The notes beneath the pieces were generated by a model. The model saw nothing but the letters and a program-made list of their open reading frames with translations, did no database searches and was not told the DNA's origin. A DNA stretch of 64,000 nucleotides from Acetobacter pasteurianus subsp. pasteurianus LMG 1262 = NBRC 106471 (GTDB lineage: Bacteria > Pseudomonadota > Alphaproteobacteria > Acetobacterales > Acetobacteraceae): NCBI RefSeq assembly GCF_000285275.1, contig NZ_CADO01000005.1:1-64000 (forward strand). The letters run 5' to 3'. Position numbers and translations under genes: made by a program. Shown here piece after piece: positions 1 through 8,423 of the stretch (position 1 is the stretch's first letter; each line of letters starts with the position of its first letter).

Positions 1-21
1 TGAAACAGGTCGACGAAATCC

Positions 22-2109
22 TTGATTACGCCAATGACGTCTCACAACCTGACACTTATTCCTACCATTGCGGTGCCCGTTGTGCTGCTGGGTACGTTCG
101 GGCTACTGAATCTTTTGGGTTATTCCATCAACACTCTTACCATGCTGGCCATGGTGCTGGCTGTTGGCCTGCTGGTGGATGATGCCATTGTGGTGGTGGA
201 AAACGTTGAACGTGTGATGACGGAAAAGCAGCTTTCCCCGCGTGAGGCTGCCCGTGTTTCCATGGATGAAATTTCTGGCGCACTCGTGGGTATCGTGCTG
301 GTTCTGTCCGCTGTGTTTTTGCCTATGGCAGCATTTTCTGGGTCTGTTGGGGTTATTTACCGGCAGTTCTCTATCACCATTGTTTCGGCCATGTGGCTTT
401 CTGTGCTGGTGGCTATGGTGCTTACGCCCGCTTTGTGCGCTACAATGCTCAAACCGGGGCAGCATGAAAAAACCAAAGGTCTGGCTGGGTGGTTTAATCG
501 TAACTTTACAAAGCTAACCAACGGGTACCTTGGCGGTGTAAACTATCTTCTGCGGCATTTCGTGCTGGCAATGGGGGCCTTTGTTCTTATTACAGCCGTT
601 GTGGTTGTTTTGTTCCTGCGGGTTCCGGGTGGCTTTTTGCCAGATGAAGATCAGGGGCTGATTTTTGGGCAGATCACCATGCCGCCCAATGCCCCAATGG
701 AAAAGACAGCCGAGATTAACCACGCTGTTGCAGACTATATTCTCAAGACAGAAGCTGATTCTGTTGAATCCGTTTATTCTGTAAATGGGTTTAACTTTGC
801 AGGGCAGGGCCAAAACTCTGGCGCATTCTTTATCCGTTTGAAGGATTGGTCTGTCCGCCCCAAAGCGTCACAATCTTCTGCTGCCATTGCCATGCGGATT
901 ATGATGCATTTCTGGGGGAGCCCAAAAGCACAGATTTTGGCCTTTAACCCGCCAGCCGTTCTGGAACTGGGTAACGCAACGGGCTTTGACCTTGAGTTGG
1001 AAGACCGTGCGCATCTGGGGCATGAAAAACTTCTGGAAGCCCGCAACATGGTGCTGGGTATGGCGGCACAAGACCCAAGCCTGCTGGCTGTGCGCCCGAA
1101 CGGTATGGAAGATGCTGGGCAGTACCATCTGGATATTGACCGGGAAAAAGCAAACGCCCTTGGTGTCACAATTGATGATATTAATACCACCATTGAAGGG
1201 GCTCTGGGGTCTATTTACGTCAACCAGTTTACGCGTAATGACCGTGTGAAGCAGGTATATATCCAAGGTGTTGCCAGTTCCCGCATGCAACCGCAGGATC
1301 TGGATAAATGGTATATCCGGAACTTTACGAATACATTGGTGCCGCTGAATACCTTTGTGAGCGCCCACTGGATTTCTGGCCCGCAGAAGGTTGAAAACTA
1401 TAACAGCTTCAACGCCTTTGAAATTCTGGGGCAACCGGCGGAGGGCTATAGTTCCGGGCAGGCATTGGCGACAATTACCAATATCCTGAAAAAACTACCT
1501 GCTGGTATTGGGTATGAATGGACAGGCCTGTCTTTCGAGCAGAATGCGTCTGGTTCCTCTACTGGGCCGCTTTATGCTTTGGCCATGATTGTTATTTTGC
1601 TGTGTCTGGCAGCGTTGTACGAAAGTTGGGCTATTCCGCTGGCAGTTCTGCTGGTTATTCCGCTGGGGGTTGTTGGTGCAATTATTGCAACGTTGATGCG
1701 TGGCTTGGCGAACGATGTCTATTTCCAGGTCGGGCTGCTTACAACAGTTGGGCTGGCGGTTAAGAACGCCATTCTGATTGTTGAATTTGCCAAAATGGGT
1801 TTTGAACAAGGCAAATCTTTGGAAGAGTCCGTTCTAACAGCCGCGCGTGAACGTCTGCGCCCAATTTTGATGACATCTATTGCCTTTGTGGTGGGGGTAT
1901 TTCCGCTCGCTATTGCATCTGGTGCTGGGTCTGCCGCGCGTGTTGCCATCGGCACGGCTGTGGTGGGTGGTATGGCATCAGCAACGTTGCTGGCTGTCTA
2001 TTTTGTGCCTGTGTTCTTTGTGGTTGTTCTTCGCCTTTTCAAGGTGAAGCGCATAAGCGAACGCACAGACCCGCATGCCCAGATTATGAATTCTGACGGA
2101 CACGAGTAA
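22..2109 (+). CDS. RND (AcrB-type) efflux pump inner-membrane subunit, N-terminus missing
   Basis: C-terminal two thirds of a hydrophobe/amphiphile efflux-1 (AcrB/MexB-like) proton antiporter of the inner membrane, which exports drugs with an adaptor and an outer-membrane channel. Similarity to the family begins at LIPTIAVPVVLLGTFG (near AcrB residue 340). The TM4 proton-relay motif GLLVDDAIVVVENVERVM is intact, as are the C-terminal TM block (VGLAVKNAILIVEFAK) and the porter domain between them. Family members have about 1,040 residues; about 690 remain here. Upstream of nt 52 the frame does not look like an RND protein and an in-frame TGA lies at 1-3, so the 5' part is absent rather than merely cut by the window edge. 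The TTG at 22 and ATG at 34 are only formal starts. The outer-membrane channel gene follows after 4 nt. As it stands the protein should not be a working pump. Confidence 0.85.
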   Translation: MITPMTSHNLTLIPTIAVPVVLLGTFGLLNLLGYSINTLTMLAMVLAVGLLVDDAIVVVENVERVMTEKQLSPREAARVSMDEISGALVGIVLVLSAVFLPMAAFSGSVGVIYRQFSITIVSAMWLSVLVAMVLTPALCATMLKPGQHEKTKGLAGWFNRNFTKLTNGYLGGVNYLLRHFVLAMGAFVLITAVVVVLFLRVPGGFLPDEDQGLIFGQITMPPNAPMEKTAEINHAVADYILKTEADSVESVYSVNGFNFAGQGQNSGAFFIRLKDWSVRPKASQSSAAIAMRIMMHFWGSPKAQILAFNPPAVLELGNATGFDLELEDRAHLGHEKLLEARNMVLGMAAQDPSLLAVRPNGMEDAGQYHLDIDREKANALGVTIDDINTTIEGALGSIYVNQFTRNDRVKQVYIQGVASSRMQPQDLDKWYIRNFTNTLVPLNTFVSAHWISGPQKVENYNSFNAFEILGQPAEGYSSGQALATITNILKKLPAGIGYEWTGLSFEQNASGSSTGPLYALAMIVILLCLAALYESWAIPLAVLLVIPLGVVGAIIATLMRGLANDVYFQVGLLTTVGLAVKNAILIVEFAKMGFEQGKSLEESVLTAARERLRPILMTSIAFVVGVFPLAIASGAGSAARVAIGTAVVGGMASATLLAVYFVPVFFVVVLRLFKVKRISERTDPHAQIMNSDGHE

Positions 2110-2113
2110 AATA

Positions 2114-3598
2114 ATGACGCATTTTTCCGCATCACGTCAGTCGCGCTTGTATCGTCAGGTTGCATGTTTCGCAGTGTCTGTCGGGCTTTTGGGTGGCTGT
2201 ACCATGATACCCAAATACAAGCGGCCACAACCACCACTTGCACAAACATGGGCAGATTATCAGCACACAGATAATGCCATGCTGCAAAAGGCAGCATCCG
2301 ATATCGGTTGGCGGGACTTCTTTATAGATCCGCGTTTGCAGCAGCTGATTACCATTGCCCTGCGTGAAAATAGAGATATCCGGCAAGCTGCGGCCAGCAT
2401 TGTAGAAGCCCAGGGGCGGTATGATATTCAGCATGCGGGTTTGTTCCCCAGTATTGGGGCGACAGGTGGGCCAATGTACCAGGCCCCATCCGATGCTGCG
2501 GGGTTAAGCTTTGCACCGGGTTTGGATAGCGCTCAAACAGGTACGGGTATGGCGCGTAATCCGTTCCGTTTCTATCAGGGTGGGATTGGATTTTCGGCTT
2601 ACGAAATTGATATTTTTGGCCGTATCCGTTCCCTTAGCCGAGAAGCAGCAGAAGAAACACTGGCCCAGCAGGAAAACTTTAGGGGGGTGACCATCAGCAT
2701 TATTGCGCAGGTTGCCAACGCCTATATTGCATGGCTGGGTGATAGGCAGGCTGTTGTGCTTGCGCAGAATACGTTAAGCAGCCAGCAAAGCACTTTGCAG
2801 CTCATCCAAGATAAATATAACCACGGGGAAGCTGATCTGCTAACTGTTCGGCAGGCAGAAACGCAGGTTGCGCAAAGTGCTGGTTTGCTGGCTGATTCTC
2901 AAAGAAGAGTGGAGCAGGATGAAAACCTTATCAGCCTGCTGATAGGCGCACCCATTCCAGCAAACTTGCCGCCTCCTGCTAATCTGGGGCAGCAAACTGT
3001 TCTGGCGGATGTGCCTGCAGGCTTGCCATCGGATCTGCTTAATCGTCGGCCAGATATTGTGCAGGCTGAACATGATCTGTTGTCTGCGCAGGCAGATATT
3101 GGTGCCGCGCGTGCCGCGTTTTTCCCGCGTATTACCCTTACGGCCAGCGATGGTATTTCCAGCTTGCAGTTTCATAAGCTGTTTACATCTGCGGCCACTA
3201 CATGGGGTGTTAACCCGAACATTCAGATCCCTTTGTGGACATGGGGGCAAAATTCAGGAAACCTGAAAGCCTCCAAGGCGCGCCGGGATAGCAAAATCAC
3301 GACTTACGAAAAAACAGTGCAGACAGCATTCCGGGAAGTTGCAGATGCACTGGCGGGCAGAAAGGCGTATCTGGATGAGCAGAAAGAAGTGGATGCTTTG
3401 GTAAACGCTTCTGGAGATGCTTATCGTCTTGCAAAGATGCGTTATGAAGCGGGGATAGATTCCTATCTAACAACATTGGAATCACAGCGTGCCTATTTGC
3501 AGGCACAGCAAAATCAAATTTCGGTAGATGTATCCAGATATCAGAATCTGGTCACGCTTTATCGTTCATTGGGCGGTGGCTGGAAAGAAAAAGGGTAA
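2114..3598 (+). CDS. NodT/OprM-family outer-membrane efflux lipoprotein
   Basis: Outer-membrane channel of a tripartite RND pump, 494 residues, the usual family length. The N-terminus is a lipoprotein signal with lipobox LLGGC near residue 29, followed by the family hallmark of a short linker and two homologous helical/strand halves. Typical landmarks are YEIDIFGRIRSLSREAAEE in the first half and RRPDIVQAEHDL and FFPRITLTAS in the second. It starts 4 nt after the RND pump stop, so the two are co-transcribed and should form one export system. A strong bidirectional terminator closes the operon. The pump upstream is truncated, so this channel may now serve other pumps or be idle. Confidence 0.93.
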   Translation: MTHFSASRQSRLYRQVACFAVSVGLLGGCTMIPKYKRPQPPLAQTWADYQHTDNAMLQKAASDIGWRDFFIDPRLQQLITIALRENRDIRQAAASIVEAQGRYDIQHAGLFPSIGATGGPMYQAPSDAAGLSFAPGLDSAQTGTGMARNPFRFYQGGIGFSAYEIDIFGRIRSLSREAAEETLAQQENFRGVTISIIAQVANAYIAWLGDRQAVVLAQNTLSSQQSTLQLIQDKYNHGEADLLTVRQAETQVAQSAGLLADSQRRVEQDENLISLLIGAPIPANLPPPANLGQQTVLADVPAGLPSDLLNRRPDIVQAEHDLLSAQADIGAARAAFFPRITLTASDGISSLQFHKLFTSAATTWGVNPNIQIPLWTWGQNSGNLKASKARRDSKITTYEKTVQTAFREVADALAGRKAYLDEQKEVDALVNASGDAYRLAKMRYEAGIDSYLTTLESQRAYLQAQQNQISVDVSRYQNLVTLYRSLGGGWKEKG

Positions 3599-3623
3599 GT
3601 GGATATTTGAAAAAACGGCAAAT

Positions 3624-3651
3624 AAAAAGCCGCCCCAAAGGGCGGCTTTTT
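3624..3651. terminator. Bidirectional rho-independent terminator
   Basis: Seven-bp GC stem (GCCGCCC / GGGCGGC) with a CAAA loop, flanked by five A on the left and five T on the right. It can therefore stop transcription from both the efflux operon on the plus strand and the convergent cold-shock gene on the minus strand. Confidence 0.9.
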
Positions 3652-3677
3652 ACAGCATTATATGCAGCTTAAAGCAA

Positions 3678-3884
3678 TTAGATTGCTTTAATGCTTACTG
3701 CAGATGTCTTGCCGTTACGGCCAGCTTCGAGCTCGTAAGAGACCTGCTGACCTTCGGTAAGGGTATGCATACCGGCGCGCTCAAGCTCAGAGATATGAAC
3801 GAACGCGTCCTGTCCCCCATTATCCGGCTGAATGAAACCAAAACCCTTTGTAGGGTTAAACCATTTTACGGTGCCTGTTGCCAT
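3678..3884 (-). CDS. CspA-family cold-shock protein
   Basis: 68-residue single cold-shock (OB-fold) domain that binds single-stranded RNA/DNA and acts as an RNA chaperone. The nucleic-acid binding motifs are present: KWFNPTKGFGFIQ (RNP1, KGFGFI) and DAFVHIS (RNP2, VHIS). It begins MATGTVKWF, like most alphaproteobacterial paralogues, and has a good ribosome-binding site (AAGGAG) 7 nt upstream of the ATG. The gene stands alone with an AT-rich leader of nearly 300 nt before the next gene, the usual arrangement for post-transcriptionally controlled csp genes. Whether this paralogue is cold-inducible cannot be told from sequence. Confidence 0.96.
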   Translation of the reverse strand: MATGTVKWFNPTKGFGFIQPDNGGQDAFVHISELERAGMHTLTEGQQVSYELEAGRNGKTSAVSIKAI

Positions 3885-4177
3885 AACAAGGCTCCTTTTT
3901 TACAACAGCGGTCGTGTACAAAATACACACGAAATCATAACTTTTAAGGAGAAAAACTGACGCAACATGCGCCGATGACTCAGATAAAAGCACCCGCTTG
4001 CGCTATCAATGTGCGCAAAACAAAAGGAATGCAAGGATAAACTGAAGGCTGCCTAAAATTAAATCATTATTTCCAGGCCAACGGGCTGTATAATAACGTT
4101 TTTTAGTATTTTTATTTTTGAATTTATAAATTTAAATAAAGCACCCACATAAAAATTAATCTGATATTATTTATGTG
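3885..4177. other. AT-rich intergenic leader region upstream of csp
   Basis: About 290 nt without a credible gene. It holds the promoter and 5' untranslated region of the leftward cold-shock gene, and on its right the 3' end of the leftward membrane-protein gene. The stretch 4080-4170 is very AT-rich. No clear hairpin terminator was seen for the membrane-protein gene. Confidence 0.5.
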
Positions 4178-5701
4178 TCAGGATGGTGAGTGGGGCAGAC
4201 GGTCATTCCTGATATAGACGGAAGATCCCGCAGGCATTTGCGTATAATCTGTGTGCAGAATATCCACCACGCAAGACATGAACTTTTTTGGGTCATGCAC
4301 ACCCCAGATAACCCAGCTATCAAAATAAATGGCTGGAGGTTTATCTTTGGGTAAATCAACGCATAAATCTCGATCATACCCATGCCACGGGTGGGCTGCG
4401 TAATCGGCTTCCCATGGAAGATAAGCATGATATTTTTTAATGGGTAAACGGTGGGCCAGAAGATACACATCAGGGCTATACGGAACAGCCAAGATCCGTT
4501 CATTCGGTTGTGTATAGGTGCGTATGGTTCTGGCAAAATCGACAGAGTCATCTTCTGTCAGATGCCATCCTGCGGCACGTCTTTGCGCCAGTGTCTGCGC
4601 CCAAGGGGAGGAGAGGGCATGTTGGGAGAACAGAAATACTCCCCCAACGCTACCGAATGCTAAGAGCGCTAAAATATTTGGGAAATTTTTCAAACAGGTT
4701 GTAGCCATCAAGCTTGCCAGCGCAAAAGCGGCCATAAGGAAAGCCCCGTTTTGAAAGCCATCCATGCCCCGTATCTGAAGTGTCATCAGGCCGCAAATAG
4801 CCAGCAGGGCAGAGAGTTTAAAGGTGCTTTTCCAAACAAGAAGAAAACTACCCAACCCGCAGGCGATAACAGCCAGTGTCTCTATAATGCGATCAGGCGT
4901 AAAGGAAAGCGCCATGCCGTGCAGAAAGGCATCTATGCCGAAGGGAATATAATGCGCATACCATTTTTGGTTGGCAATGATATGGAAGGCAATCATGCCA
5001 CCAATATCACCATAGAGAGCCAGCCATAATGTCATAACCAAACAGGCGCAGAAGCACCCCAGCGTAATCTCTTTTATGGTTCCTCTGTAAGTCGCGCGAC
5101 GAAACAACCAAATCAGGCAAGGAATGGCGTAAAAGAAAACAGCGAGTGGACCAAACGCATAGGCCGCGAAAGGTAAAAGCGCTGTGGCAAAACCTCCATA
5201 AAACGCCCGAGGCATAGATACAGGTTTATTAAGGCACATTGGCACTACAAAAGTGGCCAAGCTGATAACCGTTAATGCACCGCCGATGGGCCAATAACTA
5301 TCTAGATTAAGGCCTTGTACAGTCCAGACAGACGCAATACTTTCCAGCCATATGGCAATGGCCAGATAACGCTGCCAATTAAAAGTAAAAAGAGATGTAT
5401 AAAAAATGGCCAGCCCGGCAAGGCTGGCCATAAGGGTAGAAACAAACCGAAAAACCCAGAGGTGTGAAGCACCTGCAATAGGGCCAAGTATCCATGAGAG
5501 CATGAAAACAAGAGGCCCATGCGCATCAATATAGTCCCGATAAAGCCGATCACCATGCTGCATGGCGAGAACACCTAAAAAGTGCCCGGATTCATCGCTG
5601 AAAGGCAGGCCGCCAAAGCCTTCTATATTTCTGAATATGAAAAAACTTGTGCATACGGAAAATAGAACCAGCGGAGTTATCAACCTATTGGTAACGCGCA
5701 T
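4178..5701 (-). CDS. Polytopic membrane protein resembling GT39-type (dolichyl/undecaprenyl-phosphate sugar) glycosyltransferases
   Basis: 507-residue integral membrane protein with roughly ten hydrophobic segments. An early periplasmic loop carries SDESGHFLGVLAMQHGDRLYRDYIDAHGP, split here as an acidic Asp-Glu pair followed by an RDY-x-D-x-HGP motif. That is the pattern of ArnT/PMT-like transferases that use polyprenyl-phosphate sugars, with the first loop holding the catalytic acidic residue. The C-terminal soluble region is rich in aromatic residues. The frame is open further upstream to 5863, but that part overlaps the TonB receptor gene; the ATG at 5701, just after that gene's stop, is the sensible start. 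It lies 43 nt downstream of the receptor and may be co-transcribed. Substrate unknown; the assignment rests on topology and the loop motif only. Confidence 0.65.
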   Translation of the reverse strand: MRVTNRLITPLVLFSVCTSFFIFRNIEGFGGLPFSDESGHFLGVLAMQHGDRLYRDYIDAHGPLVFMLSWILGPIAGASHLWVFRFVSTLMASLAGLAIFYTSLFTFNWQRYLAIAIWLESIASVWTVQGLNLDSYWPIGGALTVISLATFVVPMCLNKPVSMPRAFYGGFATALLPFAAYAFGPLAVFFYAIPCLIWLFRRATYRGTIKEITLGCFCACLVMTLWLALYGDIGGMIAFHIIANQKWYAHYIPFGIDAFLHGMALSFTPDRIIETLAVIACGLGSFLLVWKSTFKLSALLAICGLMTLQIRGMDGFQNGAFLMAAFALASLMATTCLKNFPNILALLAFGSVGGVFLFSQHALSSPWAQTLAQRRAAGWHLTEDDSVDFARTIRTYTQPNERILAVPYSPDVYLLAHRLPIKKYHAYLPWEADYAAHPWHGYDRDLCVDLPKDKPPAIYFDSWVIWGVHDPKKFMSCVVDILHTDYTQMPAGSSVYIRNDRLPHSPS

Positions 5702-5744
5702 GTTGGCTCTATTTTCCGTGCGTTTGATTATGCGGAAAAGAGTA

Positions 5745-8099
5745 TCAGAACTCCGCAGAGAAAGTGAAGTGATAAACACGTGGCAAACCAGCATACAGGC
5801 TGGATGCAGCGCCAGATGTGCCACTTGGTGCGCCTGTGTAAACAGAGGCCCAGTAGCGTTCATTCGTAGCGTTGCTCACCCCAAAACGCACAACCCACGG
5901 AAACTGTGCCACATGGAAGGCATAGCGCGTGCCCAGATCCAGCGTGGTGTAGGACCCGGTATGGAGTGTGTTGGTAACGTTAGCTGCACGGTTGCCCATG
6001 TAATGCACATTGGCATTAAAAGCCCAGCCAGATGCAAAAGACCCCATGGAAGCAGGCAGGCGATAATCCAGCAGCATGTTGGCCTGCAAAGGTGCCGCGC
6101 CAACAATTTCCTTATTGTTGAGGGAAGAAGATGCTGCATGCACCAGTTCTGCATCCAGCCAGGTCATGCCAGCAAGCACGGAAAGGTTAGGCAGCACTTC
6201 GCCTGAAATCTGGGCTTCTACACCGTAGTTGCGCTGCGTGCCGCCATATTGATAGGTCTGGCAATTGGTCATGGCTGCGCAGCCTGCATCCGGGTTCTTT
6301 GCGGCCACATACATTGCGTAAGGTGATGTCATACGGAAACCGGCAACATTAAACTGCATTGTTTTGTAACGCAGTTTATAACCCACTTCGTATTCTTCAG
6401 AATGTGCGATGGGCAGCGCCATGTTTGTATTGGTGTAGCTTGCGCTGTTAGGGGTAACAGGCCCAGCTTCAACAGAGCGACCATAGGTGAAATAGATGGT
6501 CTGGTTATCTGTCGGTTTGTACATCACGCTAGCCGTTGGGCTGAAAGCGGCTGATGTATCAAAGGTTTTTCTGAGTGGGCTTTTGGAGTTAAGCGCACTT
6601 TCCTGATTGATCCAGCTCCAGGCAAGGGTGCCCATAACAGACCAATGCTTGTTGATGCGCATGGTGTCACCCACAATAAAAGACTGGCTGGTGACACTGC
6701 TGGATTTATAACGCCCGTGATAATAAGGCTGTGTGCCGCTGGAAGGGGAGGCACCGGAAAGGTTATATACCCCCAAGTTCTGTGCGCTTGTTACAGCCCC
6801 TGTGGGGTTATAATTGCCCATCATGTAGCCGTTGGTGCCAATTACCAGATCATGCTGCAAGGGGCCGGTGTGAACACGCCCGTTAAAATAGGCCATGTTA
6901 CTACCTACACGGAAATCATTTGCCGTGGTTGTGGCTGTTGCTTTGGAACTAAACCAGCCATCGCTACCAGTTAGGCCGCCACAGGTTTTGCTGCCATCGC
7001 ACAACGTATCAGCTACGCCAAAGGATTGTCTGGCGGCATCCTGATATAGGCCGCCAAGTGTGAAGCTCCAATCTTTGTTGATCTGGTGCTTGATTTTGGC
7101 AAGAAATGTATTGGTTTCCATATTGTAGCCGCTCCATTCAGGAGCGAGCCGCTTGCTCAGATCCGGTGCTTCAGGCAGTTTATCTCCACCTACGCCTGTT
7201 GCCAGAATGCCAAAGCCGGGTGCAGTGCCGCGCTGGTCAAAAGTATAGTGGCTGGCATCAATTTCAATAACCGTCTTGTCATCAAGGTGGATATCAAAAT
7301 CACCGCTAACCATTTCACGGCGGACCATACTGCCTTGCGTATATGCTGTGCCGTTGGCGTGCAGCATGTTCAGGCGGTAACCAAACCAGCCATTACGACC
7401 TACACGCCCAGAAATATCGCCATTAACAGTTGGTGTGCCGATGGAGTCGACACCAACGGAAAGGCGCTCAGTGCGTCGATCTGTCGGGCGTTTGAGGGTA
7501 TATTCAAAAACACCAGCCGGGTTTTCTGGCCCATACATTGCGCCTGCCAAGCCGTTCAGAACCTGCAGGTTGTCTACCCATTCTGCCGCATAAGGCGTGG
7601 TGGCAACAACGTTCAGGCCATCAAGGCGAGAGTTGGAGATCACATCAGCTTCAAACCCGCGGGACTGTGGGCGAGATGTGTTTGGGTCACCACGTACTTC
7701 CAGCTGCACGGAAGGGAGATATTGCGCCATATCATTGAGGTTGCGGATCTGCTGGTTTACCATAACATCGTGCGGAACCCCCATGACGGAATAGGGCGTA
7801 TCCAGAGTATCCCGGTTACCCAATGGGCCCAGGTAAACAATTTTGTTCATATATTTGGCAGCCGTGCCATCGGCTGCATGGTGGCCGTGAACATTCACAG
7901 TTTCACCATTGGAGCCATCGAGTATCCCTGCAATAGGGGCTGCGGTGGCTTGTTTCTTAGGGGCAGATGTTTTGATAGCGGCTGGTTTAGTGCCCGTATG
8001 CGGCTTTGTAGAAACAGGCGTTGCAGCCAGTGCTGAGGTAGTCAGCAAAAGGGCGCCAAACGTTCCGGCGGCGCAAAAAGTATGGAAACGATCGTGCAT
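5745..8099 (-). CDS. TonB-dependent siderophore-type outer-membrane receptor
   Basis: 784-residue outer-membrane receptor that imports a chelate, probably a ferric siderophore, using TonB energy. The ATG at 8099 gives a clean signal peptide (MHDRFHTFCAAGTFGALLLT...ALAA); the longer open frame to 8231 lacks this. An Ala/Lys/Thr-rich spacer precedes the plug domain, seen as SVMGVPHDVMVNQQIRNLND and QSRGFEADVISNSRLDGLNV, typical of the FhuA/FecA/FoxA group. The rest is beta-barrel ending in HFTFSAEF, with the terminal Phe used for Bam recognition. Barrel loops contain paired cysteines (CDGSKTC and CAAMTNC), possibly disulfides. No convincing Fur box was found in the AT-rich upstream region. Substrate cannot be named. 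Confidence 0.92.
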   Translation of the reverse strand: MHDRFHTFCAAGTFGALLLTTSALAATPVSTKPHTGTKPAAIKTSAPKKQATAAPIAGILDGSNGETVNVHGHHAADGTAAKYMNKIVYLGPLGNRDTLDTPYSVMGVPHDVMVNQQIRNLNDMAQYLPSVQLEVRGDPNTSRPQSRGFEADVISNSRLDGLNVVATTPYAAEWVDNLQVLNGLAGAMYGPENPAGVFEYTLKRPTDRRTERLSVGVDSIGTPTVNGDISGRVGRNGWFGYRLNMLHANGTAYTQGSMVRREMVSGDFDIHLDDKTVIEIDASHYTFDQRGTAPGFGILATGVGGDKLPEAPDLSKRLAPEWSGYNMETNTFLAKIKHQINKDWSFTLGGLYQDAARQSFGVADTLCDGSKTCGGLTGSDGWFSSKATATTTANDFRVGSNMAYFNGRVHTGPLQHDLVIGTNGYMMGNYNPTGAVTSAQNLGVYNLSGASPSSGTQPYYHGRYKSSSVTSQSFIVGDTMRINKHWSVMGTLAWSWINQESALNSKSPLRKTFDTSAAFSPTASVMYKPTDNQTIYFTYGRSVEAGPVTPNSASYTNTNMALPIAHSEEYEVGYKLRYKTMQFNVAGFRMTSPYAMYVAAKNPDAGCAAMTNCQTYQYGGTQRNYGVEAQISGEVLPNLSVLAGMTWLDAELVHAASSSLNNKEIVGAAPLQANMLLDYRLPASMGSFASGWAFNANVHYMGNRAANVTNTLHTGSYTTLDLGTRYAFHVAQFPWVVRFGVSNATNERYWASVYTGAPSGTSGAASSLYAGLPRVYHFTFSAEF

Positions 8100-8361
8100 A
8101 GATCTGGCAGGTCCGGGTTTAAAGTAAAGAATAAGGGGTGAGCCTCTTTTGCCGGGCCTGATGTCAGTTTGTCTATATATATTGGTACATAAATCTGTAT
8201 ATGCATAAATATGGATGGAGAATGATGCCAAAATAATACAGTTATGATGAAGGGGCCGCGCAGAGATAAGAGGCGCTGTTGTTTATTGGAGATTTTGCTT
8301 TTGCATGCTGCCTCAGATTTTTTGAGCAGTATGAATGTGCACACGATGGTTATGAAGTAAT

Positions 8362-8395
8362 AAAAAACAGGCTCTACATATTAGAGTAGAGCCTG
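8362..8395 (-). terminator. Rho-independent terminator of the Hint-protein operon
   Basis: Perfect 9-bp inverted repeat CAGGCTCTA / TAGAGCCTG with a 10-nt loop. On the minus strand it is followed by six T, so it would end leftward transcripts coming from the Hint-domain gene that stops at 8424. Confidence 0.85.
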
Positions 8396-8423
8396 CATGA
8401 AAGATAATGATGACTTCAGTTTA

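Noticed and set aside
3528-3947. 139-codon plus-strand frame across the csp gene
   Set aside because: It runs over a terminator and antisense to a clear cold-shock protein.
7086-8036. 316-codon open frame on the plus strand
   Set aside because: Antisense to the TonB receptor; no ribosome-binding site, no recognisable protein features, and the receptor reads perfectly on the other strand.
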